From positions 1-5,108 of the forward strand of contig CAJMOI010000139.1 of NCBI GenBank assembly GCA_905215105.1: a DNA stretch of 5,108 nucleotides, written 5' to 3'. Positions 1-5,108 of the stretch are shown here, piece after piece. Position 1 is the stretch's first letter, and each line of letters starts with the position of its first letter. The notes beneath the pieces are model-generated. The model searched no databases. It was not told where the DNA came from and was given only the letters and a program-made list of their open reading frames with translations. A program made the position numbers and the translations under genes. This stretch comes from an uncultured bacterium. GTDB lineage: Bacteria > Bacillota > Clostridia > Oscillospirales > Acutalibacteraceae.

Positions 1-470
1 AGCTGATGCTGGCAGTAGATCTGGTTATTATTGCAGCTTCTGCGCTGGTGTATCAGAAGTTGGAAAGCGCCCTGTATGCCATCATCGCTATTTTCGTCAG
101 TACTCGGATTATCGATACCATTCTGTATGGTACGGATTCGGGAAACGGAAAGCTGTACTTCATCATTTCCAAAAAGAGCGATGAAATTCGCCGCCGGATT
201 TTAGAGGATATCGACCGAGGCGTAACGATTATTCCCATTCAGGGCGGGTACAGTGGTCAGGAAGGAGAAATGCTCCTCTGCGCAGTGCGCCGGTATGAAG
301 TGGCGAAAATCAATGATATTATCCATACGGCTGACCGGGATGCCTTTGTGATTGTGGGAGAAGCCGGCGAAATTACCGGTGAGGGTTTCCGCTCCGCATC
401 CAGCGACGACAAGACCCTGCGGGAAATCATCCGTTCCCTGCAAAAGCGAAACGAAGAAAAACCATCATAA
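1..470 (+). CDS. YitT family membrane protein, C-terminal part (5' end outside the window)
   Basis: The reading frame is open from the left edge, so this is a truncated view of a longer gene; the ATG at base 6 is internal. Numbering from that Met, residues 1-41 are hydrophobic and look like the last membrane helices of a YitT (DUF161) protein, ending in the family-like stretch STRIIDTILYG. Residues about 46-128 form the cytoplasmic DUF2179 domain: IISKKSDEI, the conserved RGVT (71-74), GGYSG (80-84), the DRDAFV segment (110-115) and the closing GEGF (125-128). A charged tail of about 26 residues follows. Family members are multipass inner-membrane proteins whose transport substrate is not established. 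The gene ends 7 bases before a strong hairpin and faces a small minus-strand gene, so it is the last gene of its transcript. Family call is confident; function is not known. Confidence 0.9.
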   Translation, partial: LMLAVDLVIIAASALVYQKLESALYAIIAIFVSTRIIDTILYGTDSGNGKLYFIISKKSDEIRRRILEDIDRGVTIIPIQGGYSGQEGEMLLCAVRRYEVAKINDIIHTADRDAFVIVGEAGEITGEGFRSASSDDKTLREIIRSLQKRNEEKPS

Positions 471-477
471 AGAGAAA

Positions 478-516
478 CAGACAAAACTGCCTCCAGCCCG
501 GGGGCAGTTTTGTCTG
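478..516. terminator. Bidirectional intrinsic terminator between convergent genes
   Basis: Bases 478-491 pair perfectly with 503-516, giving a 14-bp stem, and 492-494 can pair with 500-502 (one G-T) around a 5-base loop. The core is CTGCC/GGCAG flanked by AAAA on the left and TTTT on the right. Either strand therefore reads as a GC stem followed by TTTTGTCTGTT. On the minus strand the T-rich tail continues (TTTCTCTTTA). It sits 7 bases after the yitT stop and 36 bases past the end of the minus-strand small gene, where a shared terminator for convergent genes is expected. Confidence 0.85.
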
Positions 517-552
517 TTAAAGGAACGGCAGACAGAAGGAATGGAATTCAGA

Positions 553-753
553 TCAGCGGTTGTGGGTGCAGTCGGAGCACTGGTTGTACTCTCTGGTTGC
601 CACGTTCTGGGAATTGGACTTCACATTCTGGGCGTTCTGGCTCTTTTTGTTGGAAGCCTTTTTGCGGGAAGTGCTCTGCTGGCTGTTCACGTTGGAACCG
701 CCCATGGAGTTGTTCATGTTGTTCATGGAATTCATACCGTTTTTGTTTTCCAT
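553..753 (-). CDS. Small Asn/Ser-rich basic protein of unknown function
   Basis: This encodes 66 residues. I do not recognise a named family. About a quarter of the residues are Asn (16 of 66) and 11 are Ser; there are six Gln, six Lys and three Arg against three acidic residues, so the protein is basic and probably disordered. Residues 7-17 are an Asn/Met-rich repeat (MNSMNNMNNSM), 30-37 are a Lys-rich patch, SQNAQNV (38-44) is echoed by NSQNV (47-51), and the C-terminus carries a CxxC (C59, C62). There is no signal peptide or membrane segment. The gene is believed real because its ATG is preceded by a near-consensus AAGGAGGTG at the right distance, it ends before a good terminator, and the plus-strand frames over it lack comparable signals. 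Small Asn/Gln/Lys-rich proteins in spore formers are often spore-associated; that role here is only a guess, weakly supported by a possible forespore-type promoter upstream. Confidence 0.7.
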   Translation of the reverse strand: MENKNGMNSMNNMNNSMGGSNVNSQQSTSRKKASNKKSQNAQNVKSNSQNVATREYNQCSDCTHNR

Positions 754-760
754 TTCAATT

Positions 761-769
761 CACCTCCTT
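761..769 (-). promoter_or_regulatory. Strong Shine-Dalgarno of the small Asn-rich gene
   Basis: The minus strand reads AAGGAGGTG followed by 7 bases (AATTGAA) and then the ATG at 753-751. This is almost the full complement of the 16S rRNA 3' end, and it is the main evidence that the minus-strand frame, not the overlapping plus-strand frames, is translated. Confidence 0.85.
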
Positions 770-783
770 TTCGGGTGCAGGAG

Positions 784-812
784 TAGTTTGCGCCTGTGAG
801 GAAAAAATATGC
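784..812 (-). promoter_or_regulatory. Candidate forespore sigma (SigG/SigF-like) promoter for the small Asn-rich gene
   Basis: On the minus strand GCATA (812-808) is followed after 17 bases by CAAACTA (790-784). GCATA fits the -35 of Bacillus-type SigF/SigG promoters, and CAAACTA differs by one base from the SigG -10 pattern CATNNTA. A transcript starting a few bases downstream would carry the strong ribosome binding site at 769-761. The match is short and imperfect and lies in AT-rich sequence, so chance is possible. No good TTGACA/TATAAT pair was found for this gene. Confidence 0.3.
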
Positions 813-843
813 GCAGAAAAAATGAAAAAGAAAGAGGCAGCTC

Positions 844-1524
844 ATGAAATATCAGGAAGTCAAAAAGGGCATTTTTCTCAGCCGGCCAAACCGATTCATT
901 GCCCATGTGATGATTGATGGAACGGAAGAAATCTGTCATGTGAAGAACACCGGGCGCTGCCGGGAGCTTTTACAGCCGGGCGTGGTGGTTTATCTGGAAA
1001 AAAGCCGGAATCCTGCCAGGAAAACCCGGTTTTCGCTGGTGGCGGTGGAAAAAGGACAGCGGCTTATCAATATGGACTCCCAGGCGCCCAATGCAGCAGC
1101 CAAAGAGTGGATTGCATCCGGTAGGTTATTTTCGCCGGTAACACTGTTACGGCCAGAAACGAAATATGGGGATTCCCGGTTTGATTTTTATGCAGAGAGC
1201 GGGGAACAGCGGCACTTTATCGAAGTAAAAGGCGTGACATTGGAGGAAAACGGAGTGGTACGGTTTCCTGACGCGCCTACTCAGCGGGGCGCCAAACATC
1301 TTCGGGAGCTTTGCCGGTGCCGGCAGGAGGGATTTCAAGCCCATGTGCTCTTTGTGGTGCAGATGGCGGACGTGAAGTGCTTTTGCCCCAATAGGCAGAC
1401 AGACCCGGATTTTGCCGCCGCTCTGGAAGAAGCTGCTGCCTGTGGTGTTGACATCCGGGCCATGGATTGTATGGTAACGCCGGATTCCATGACCATCCGA
1501 AATCCGGTTCCGGTAGAGCTGTAA
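844..1524 (+). CDS. sfsA: SfsA family DNA/RNA nuclease-like protein (sugar fermentation stimulation protein homologue)
   Basis: The product is 226 residues, about the usual SfsA length, and complete. Family hallmarks are in order: an N-terminal OB-like part with RFIAHV (17-22) and the signature CHVKNTGRCRELL (31-43), then a PD-(D/E)XK-type nuclease core with SRFDFY (111-116), FIEVKGVTLE (125-134) and FPDAPTQRGAKHL (141-153). D114, E127 and K129 are the likely catalytic acid-acid-lysine set. E. coli SfsA was named for a maltose-metabolism phenotype and later described as a nucleic-acid-binding nuclease; its cellular role in Firmicutes is not settled. The start is supported by AGAGG six bases upstream of the ATG. 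The gene diverges from the small Asn-rich gene, and the PBP gene follows after 75 bases with no clear terminator between, so cotranscription is plausible. No convincing promoter was seen. Six Cys residues fall in the C-terminal third (156-209), of no assigned meaning. Confidence 0.93.
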   Translation: MKYQEVKKGIFLSRPNRFIAHVMIDGTEEICHVKNTGRCRELLQPGVVVYLEKSRNPARKTRFSLVAVEKGQRLINMDSQAPNAAAKEWIASGRLFSPVTLLRPETKYGDSRFDFYAESGEQRHFIEVKGVTLEENGVVRFPDAPTQRGAKHLRELCRCRQEGFQAHVLFVVQMADVKCFCPNRQTDPDFAAALEEAAACGVDIRAMDCMVTPDSMTIRNPVPVEL

Positions 1525-1533
1525 CAGGGAACA

Positions 1534-1553
1534 GGGAAAGGTATATTTTTCCC
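1534..1553 (+). other. Small hairpin between sfsA and the PBP gene
   Basis: GGGAAA (1534-1539) can pair with TTTCCC (1548-1553) around an 8-base AT-rich loop, 10 bases after the sfsA stop. It is not followed by a T-run and the stem is only 6 bp, so it is a weak candidate for an RNA-processing or 3'-protecting structure, not a terminator. It could be chance. Confidence 0.25.
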
Positions 1554-1599
1554 ATGGACGGGCAAGCTTTTTGCAGAATATGCGAAAGGCGGAACGAGC

Positions 1600-3216
1600 A
1601 TGAACGGAAAAAGGATTGTCAGTTTTTCGGCCATTATGGCGCTGGGATTTCTGACCTGTGTGCTGGGGGTGCTGGCCGCTTCCTTCCACGGAACGGAGCT
1701 GGCTCAGGCGGCAGCACAGCAGAGCACCTATCAATTGACCATTGCCCGAAACCGGGGAGATTTTTATGACTGTATGGGTCAGAAACTGACCGGCAGAGGA
1801 GAGGAAGCACTGGCGGCCGTAGCGCCCACGGTTGACGCGGCGGCACGAATGAACCAGTTGACCAGCGGCGAATATCAGCAGCGGGTAATGGAGGCCATTT
1901 CCGGCGGAACCCCTTTTTTGGCCCGGGTTCCTTTGGGTTCCCAGTCTACACAGGGCGTAGATGTGTTTGCCATCCCCGACCGTTATGAGGAAAACCAGCC
2001 CGCAGCCAATGTGCTGGGCTATGTGGACGGCAGAGGGAATGGCGCTTCCGGTTTGGAAAAGGTCTTTCAGTCGGTGCTGCATCTGGACGGGCAGTTGCAG
2101 GCCACCTATTCAGTGGACGCTGTCAACCGGGTAATGGGCGGCGTGGAACGGGAAATTACCGACACCCGGCAGGAAGCACAACAGGGCGTCAAGCTGACCC
2201 TTGATCGCCGGATTCAAATGACAGCGGAAAGTGCCTGCGCCGATGTGCTGGAAAGCGGCGCAGTGGTGGTTATGGAAATCGGCACCGGAGAAATCCGCGC
2301 CATGGTCAGTGCGCCATCCCTTCATCCCGATGATATTGCAGAAGATTTGGAAAATCCCGATTCCCCGCTGCTCAATAAAGCTCTTTCTGCCTACAGCGTG
2401 GGCTCCGTGTTCAAACTGGTTTCCGCAGCGGCAGCATTGGAATCGGGAATTTCCCCGGAATACGCCTATACCTGTACCGGCAGTATTGATGTGGATGGAC
2501 AGCATTTTAAATGTTTTGACGGCATTGCCCATGGCACCGTTACCATGGAGGAAGCTATTGCGGAATCCTGCAACGGCTATTTTGTCAGCCTGATGCAGCA
2601 GGTGGAGCCTTCCGATTTTCTGAAAATGGCAGAGAAACTGGGGTTCGGGCAGGAAACCGTTTTTACCCGGGGATACAGTGGGGAATCAGGTGTTCTTCCG
2701 GAGGAAAACAGTCTGTTGATTCCCCGGGCGCTGGCCAATTTTTCCTTTGGACAGGGGCAGCTGACCGCCACGCCGGTACAGATCGCAGCCATGACCGCCG
2801 CGATTGCCAATGGGGGAACCTACACAGAACCGTCTCTGGTGCAGGGCGTGTTTTCTTTGTCAGATGGAAGCTTTTCCTATCGGGAGCCCAGCGGGGAAAA
2901 ATATCAGGTCATGTCGGAAGAAACCGCTTCCAAGCTCGGCACTTATATGAAAAAAGCGGTGGAAGAAGGAACCGGCGCTTCGGGAAAGCCGGAGAAAATG
3001 ACGGCCTGTGCCAAAACCGGAACAGCTCAGACCGGTCAAACGGACGAAAACGGGGAAGAGATTGTGCAGCTGTGGTATACCGGTTATTTCCCAGCGGAAG
3101 CGCCCCGGTATGCGGTGACGGTCTTGCGGGCCGACCGTTCCGGAAACGGGAAAGAGTGTGCACAGGTTTTCAAAGCCATTGCCGATGAAATGGAATCTCT
3201 GGGATTTCTTGCCTGA
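1600..3216 (+). CDS. Class B penicillin-binding protein (peptidoglycan DD-transpeptidase, PbpA/FtsI-like)
   Basis: The 538-residue protein crosslinks peptidoglycan stems outside the membrane. Residues about 7-28 form a single uncleaved membrane anchor. A short N-terminal pedestal follows with the class B features RGDFYDCMGQKL (52-63) and GLEKVFQSVL (151-160). The transpeptidase domain covers about 197-530 and has all three active-site motifs: S269-V-F-K272 (nucleophile Ser269), S323-C-N325 and K472-T-G474 followed by TAQT. There is no PASTA domain and the pedestal is compact, so it is shorter than SpoVD or Bacillus PbpA and nearer in size to actinobacterial PbpA. The residues before the nucleophile are YSVGS where many relatives have a Pro-Gly-Ser turn. 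AAAGGCGG seven bases upstream supports the ATG. Division, elongation and spore-cortex roles cannot be told apart from this sequence; no FtsW/RodA partner is in view. It follows sfsA and may share its transcript. Confidence 0.93.
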   Translation: MNGKRIVSFSAIMALGFLTCVLGVLAASFHGTELAQAAAQQSTYQLTIARNRGDFYDCMGQKLTGRGEEALAAVAPTVDAAARMNQLTSGEYQQRVMEAISGGTPFLARVPLGSQSTQGVDVFAIPDRYEENQPAANVLGYVDGRGNGASGLEKVFQSVLHLDGQLQATYSVDAVNRVMGGVEREITDTRQEAQQGVKLTLDRRIQMTAESACADVLESGAVVVMEIGTGEIRAMVSAPSLHPDDIAEDLENPDSPLLNKALSAYSVGSVFKLVSAAAALESGISPEYAYTCTGSIDVDGQHFKCFDGIAHGTVTMEEAIAESCNGYFVSLMQQVEPSDFLKMAEKLGFGQETVFTRGYSGESGVLPEENSLLIPRALANFSFGQGQLTATPVQIAAMTAAIANGGTYTEPSLVQGVFSLSDGSFSYREPSGEKYQVMSEETASKLGTYMKKAVEEGTGASGKPEKMTACAKTGTAQTGQTDENGEEIVQLWYTGYFPAEAPRYAVTVLRADRSGNGKECAQVFKAIADEMESLGFLA

Positions 3217-3232
3217 AATTGATGTAAAACGG

Positions 3233-3261
3233 TTGACAGAAAGCATTCTCCGGTGTAGGAT
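3233..3261 (+). promoter_or_regulatory. Sigma-A type promoter of the isomerase-cupin unit
   Basis: A perfect -35 TTGACA (3233-3238) is separated by 17 bases from a -10 TAGGAT (3256-3261, four of six consensus bases). Transcription would begin near 3268, leaving a leader of about 74 bases before the isomerase ATG. The promoter starts only 17 bases after the PBP stop codon. The weak -10 with an ideal -35 and spacing would suit a regulated promoter. Confidence 0.8.
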
Positions 3262-3274
3262 AGCAGTGAAACCA

Positions 3275-3314
3275 GTCGTTCTTTTGAAAGGATTGTAATC
3301 GTTTTCAGAACGAC
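3275..3314 (+). promoter_or_regulatory. Inverted repeat in the isomerase leader (possible operator or RNA structure)
   Basis: GTCGTTCT (3275-3282) is the exact reverse complement of AGAACGAC (3307-3314). Inside it, GAAA (3286-3289) can pair with TTTC (3303-3306), and GATT (3291-3294) mirrors AATC (3297-3300). As RNA this is one long, slightly bulged hairpin just downstream of the predicted start site. As DNA the inner part (3287-3304) is an 18-base imperfect palindrome with half-sites AAAGGATTG and AAACGATTA, a shape typical of dimeric repressor operators such as the LacI family. No T-run follows, so it is not an intrinsic terminator. It matches no riboswitch class I recognise. Confidence 0.5.
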
Positions 3315-3328
3315 CATCTGCAACTATC

Positions 3329-3334
3329 AGGAGG
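3329..3334 (+). promoter_or_regulatory. Consensus ribosome binding site of the isomerase gene
   Basis: AGGAGG lies 7 bases before the ATG at 3342, outside the leader hairpin, so translation should be efficient and the start is well fixed. Confidence 0.85.
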
Positions 3335-3341
3335 AGCTCTC

Positions 3342-4226
3342 ATGAAAATGAAACAGATTGAAATTGGCACCTGTATTCCCGGAACGGAAGCGGAAAAATG
3401 GATTCCCCACATGGTAAACGCGGGTTTTGAGTGCGTGGCCATTAACTTCCATATGTCACTGGGCGGAACAGACCTTGCAAAACTGGCAGATAAAGTGAAG
3501 AACATGCTGGACGGCACCGGTGTTCGGGTGGCTACTCTGGGCTATTACTGCAATGCCATTGAAAATCCCGACCATTGGGAAACCCTGCGCCATGTAGTGG
3601 AAATGGCGCCTCTGTTTGGTGCTCCCATGGTGAGTACCTTTGCCGGTGCTTATGAGGGCAAGTCCGTGGAAGAGGCCATGCCCAAGTTCAAAGAGGTGTT
3701 TACCGATATTACCAACCGTGCTGCGGAAAAAGGCTTGAAGGTTGCCATTGAAAACTGCCCCATGGGCGGTAACTGGCAGCACTGCACCTGCAACATCGGT
3801 TTCAATCCCAAAGCATGGGAAATGATGTTCAACGAAGTCCCTGCGGATAATTTTGGTCTGGAATGGGAGCCCGGCCATCAGATTATCCAGCTGATTGACC
3901 CCGTGGCACAGCTTCGCCAGTGGGTGGGAAAGGTCATCCATATGCACGGCAAGGATGCCACAGTGGATATGGATGCTGTCCGCCGTCTGGGCGTTTTCGG
4001 CGCTCATGATTTTGCGCCTCAGCGGACACCCGGTTTCGGTGATACCAACTGGCGGGATATTTTCTCTATTCTCCATCAGGGCGGATATGAGAGCGACATC
4101 TGCGTAGAAGGCTATCATGATCCGGTTTATCGCGGTGAATGGGAAATGACAGCCCAGCTGCACGCCCTCCAGTACCTGAAATGGTGCCGCGGCGGTGATT
4201 TTACCCCCAATCCCTGGAAAGACTGA
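3342..4226 (+). CDS. Sugar phosphate isomerase/epimerase, xylose-isomerase-like TIM barrel
   Basis: The 294-residue cytoplasmic protein is complete and fits the AP-endonuclease-2/xylose-isomerase-like TIM-barrel superfamily (relatives of IolE and ketose 3-epimerases). Strand-end motifs that would hold a divalent metal are visible: E137 in VAIENCP, E176 and H179 in LEWEPGH, H202 in IHMHGKD and E256 in CVEGYHDP. Relatives usually have Asp where E176 lies (DPSH/DPGH), so this ligand may be a Glu substitution. The block from HGKDATVDMD (202-211) to RTPGFGDTNWRDIF (228-241) is typical of catabolic members that act near sugar or sugar-acid breakdown. A Cys/His-rich loop (HCTCN, 147-151) follows the first metal ligand and could line the pocket. 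The gene has its own promoter and AGGAGG site, and a cupin gene follows 26 bases downstream, so the two are probably one transcript. The substrate is unknown; inosose dehydratase-like or ketose epimerase activity are alternatives. Confidence 0.88.
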   Translation: MKMKQIEIGTCIPGTEAEKWIPHMVNAGFECVAINFHMSLGGTDLAKLADKVKNMLDGTGVRVATLGYYCNAIENPDHWETLRHVVEMAPLFGAPMVSTFAGAYEGKSVEEAMPKFKEVFTDITNRAAEKGLKVAIENCPMGGNWQHCTCNIGFNPKAWEMMFNEVPADNFGLEWEPGHQIIQLIDPVAQLRQWVGKVIHMHGKDATVDMDAVRRLGVFGAHDFAPQRTPGFGDTNWRDIFSILHQGGYESDICVEGYHDPVYRGEWEMTAQLHALQYLKWCRGGDFTPNPWKD

Positions 4227-4238
4227 TTTTGAAAACGG

Positions 4239-4246
4239 AAAGGATG
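4239..4246 (+). promoter_or_regulatory. Ribosome binding site that favours the 4253 start of the cupin gene
   Basis: AAAGGA (4239-4244) is 8 bases from the ATG at 4253. The in-frame TTG at 4229 has no purine-rich site ahead of it, and the in-frame ATG at 4244 would overlap its own site, so 4253 is preferred. Confidence 0.65.
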
Positions 4247-4252
4247 AAAACC

Positions 4253-4594
4253 ATGAGCGAGCAGTTCAGAAAGATCGAAATGCATGACCATATGGCAGGC
4301 GGACTGGGCAGTGTCACCATTCGCCACATTCTCAATGAAAGGGAACTGAACGGGAAGTGCCGCCTGTACGCACAGGTCACTCTCAAGCCCGGATGTTCCA
4401 TCGGAGAGCACCCCCATCATGGAGAAACGGAGACCTATTATCTCCTTTCCGGAAAAGGGGAGTATACCGATAACGGCGTGGCACGTCCCGTGGAGGCCGG
4501 AGAGATTACCTTCTGTGAAGACGGCAATACCCACGGGCTGAAAAACACCGGTAAAGAAGATCTGGTGTTTATGGCGCTGATTATCAACGGCTGA
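4253..4594 (+). CDS. Small single-domain cupin protein
   Basis: With the start at 4253 the product has 113 residues, normal for a monodomain cupin. Cupin motif 1 is clear: G47, then H53-P-H55-H56 and E60, followed by YYLLSGKGEY (62-71). Motif 2 is EAGEITFCEDGNTHGLKNTG (81-100) with H94 as the fourth ligand; the usual Pro before the Gly is replaced (CEDG rather than P.G). The 2-His/Glu/His set suggests a bound metal such as Mn, Fe or Zn. Cupins of this size include sugar-phosphate isomerases, small-molecule dioxygenases and ligand-binding proteins, so the reaction cannot be assigned. It lies 26 bases after the isomerase and ends before a strong terminator, so it is the second gene of a two-gene unit and probably acts on the same or a linked sugar. 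An in-frame TTG at 4229 and ATG at 4244 would add 8 or 3 residues. Confidence 0.88.
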   Translation: MSEQFRKIEMHDHMAGGLGSVTIRHILNERELNGKCRLYAQVTLKPGCSIGEHPHHGETETYYLLSGKGEYTDNGVARPVEAGEITFCEDGNTHGLKNTGKEDLVFMALIING

Positions 4595-4608
4595 ATGAAT
4601 CAAAATTG

Positions 4609-4642
4609 CGGCGGAGCGCTCTGAAAGCCTCCGCCGTTTTTT
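4609..4642 (+). terminator. Intrinsic terminator after the cupin gene
   Basis: CGGCGGAG (4609-4616) pairs perfectly with CTCCGCCG (4629-4636). The stem can extend by GCT/AGC (4618-4620 with 4626-4628) past one bulged C, around a 5-base loop. Six T residues (4637-4642) follow directly. The hairpin begins 14 bases after the cupin stop and closes the isomerase-cupin transcript. Confidence 0.92.
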
Positions 4643-4668
4643 CAAGATCGTTATGAAGGGGAATTTTT

Positions 4669-5108
4669 ATGGAGTTTTCTGCTGCAATATTTGATGTGGA
4701 TGGTACCCTGCTGGATTCCATGCCACTGTGGGAGCATGTAGGGGAACAGTATCTGATTGAGAAAGGATGCAACCCGAAGTCCGACATGGAAGAGCGGGTT
4801 CGAACCATGAGTATGTCCCAAATTGCGGACTACTGCCGGACGGAATATGGGATTACAGACTCGCCGGAAACCATCATTGAAGAAATCAATGGGATGGTAC
4901 TGGAACAGTATCGGACACAGGTGCAGGCCAAACCGAGCATTCCAGAGCTTTTGGAGCGACTGAAAGGGGAAGGGGTCCGGCTGGCGGTTGCAACCGCCAG
5001 TGATCGTTGTCTGATTGAACCTGCGTTGGAGAGGACAGGTCTGCTTCCTTATTTTGACTTGTTTCTCACCTGCTCCGAAGTGGGCGCTGGCAAGGACTCA
5101 CCTGCAAT
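4669..5108 (+). CDS. HAD-superfamily hydrolase, beta-phosphoglucomutase/phosphoglycolate-phosphatase-like (3' end outside the window)
   Basis: The frame is open from an ATG at 4669 to the right edge and gives 146 residues. Motif I is FDVDGTLLDS (8-17), with nucleophile D9 and acid/base D11. The helical cap spans about residues 18-85. Motif II is VATAS (107-111), with T109 or S111 as the phosphate-contacting residue, and motif III begins at GKDSPA, with Lys142. This order and the GKDSP signature place it in the subfamily I group with beta-phosphoglucomutases and sugar-phosphate or phosphoglycolate phosphatases. The final acidic motif IV is beyond the window. AAGGGG seven bases before the ATG supports the start. 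The gene begins 26 bases after the T-run of the cupin terminator, and I see no good promoter in between, so expression may come from read-through or a weak promoter. A link with the sugar isomerase next door is plausible but unproven. Confidence 0.88.
   Translation, partial: MEFSAAIFDVDGTLLDSMPLWEHVGEQYLIEKGCNPKSDMEERVRTMSMSQIADYCRTEYGITDSPETIIEEINGMVLEQYRTQVQAKPSIPELLERLKGEGVRLAVATASDRCLIEPALERTGLLPYFDLFLTCSEVGAGKDSPA

Noticed and set aside
784..843. A sigma-A promoter for sfsA in the AT-rich stretch before it.
   Set aside because: No pair of hexamers with acceptable spacing was found; the A-rich run there makes partial -10 matches easy by chance.
352..917. Plus-strand open frames across the yitT end and the region opposite the small Asn-rich gene (352-786, 510-917, 560-799).
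   Set aside because: They overlap yitT, the terminator or sfsA, have odd Cys/Trp/Ser or His/Val-rich translations typical of antisense reading of Asn codons, and lack good ribosome binding sites; the minus-strand frame has a near-perfect one.
1147..2082. A 311-codon minus-strand open frame antisense to sfsA and the PBP gene.
   Set aside because: It covers two well-supported plus-strand genes, has no clear Shine-Dalgarno, and its translation shows no recognisable domain; it is a shadow of the coding frames.
3275..3314. The leader inverted repeat as a terminator for the PBP gene.
   Set aside because: It lies downstream of the next promoter and is followed by CATCTGC, with no T-run.
3456..4163. 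A 235-codon minus-strand open frame antisense to the isomerase.
   Set aside because: The plus-strand isomerase has full family motifs, a promoter and a consensus ribosome binding site; the antisense translation shows nothing recognisable.
4229..4252. TTG at 4229 as the start of the cupin.
   Set aside because: There is no ribosome binding site ahead of it, and AAAGGA eight bases before the ATG at 4253 gives a better start.

Overview
This window looks like ordinary chromosome from a low-to-mid-GC Firmicute, most likely a spore-forming Clostridia of the gut (Oscillospirales-like). That assignment is an inference. It rests on the family mix (YitT/DUF2179 membrane protein, SfsA, a short class B penicillin-binding protein, a TIM-barrel sugar isomerase), strong AGGAGG-type ribosome binding sites, and intermediate base composition. 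There are six plus-strand genes, two cut by the window edges, and one small minus-strand gene. No rRNA, tRNA, CRISPR array, insertion sequence or phage gene was seen.

Layout: bases 1-470 hold the C-terminal part of a YitT-family protein. A long hairpin at 478-516 follows and appears to serve as a two-way terminator for yitT and for a convergent 66-residue, Asn/Ser-rich minus-strand ORF (553-753) with a near-perfect Shine-Dalgarno. Divergent from that small gene is sfsA (844-1524), then a class B penicillin-binding transpeptidase (1600-3216), which may be in one transcript with sfsA.

A clear vegetative-type promoter (TTGACA, 17-base spacer, TAGGAT) lies just after the PBP gene. Its leader contains a long inverted repeat and a consensus ribosome binding site. 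It drives a sugar phosphate isomerase/epimerase (3342-4226) and a small cupin (4253-4594), and the unit is closed by a strong intrinsic terminator (4609-4642). This self-contained two-gene metabolic unit is the most interesting part of the window: both proteins look like metal-binding carbohydrate enzymes, but the substrate cannot be read from the sequence. A HAD-family sugar-phosphate phosphatase or mutase gene starts just after the terminator and runs off the right edge.

Nothing here is clearly a new defence, mobile or genetic system. The points worth a second look are the orphan Asn-rich ORF with a possible forespore promoter, the structured leader or operator before the isomerase, the Glu-for-Asp change at a likely metal ligand of the isomerase, and the altered active-site flank of the PBP.
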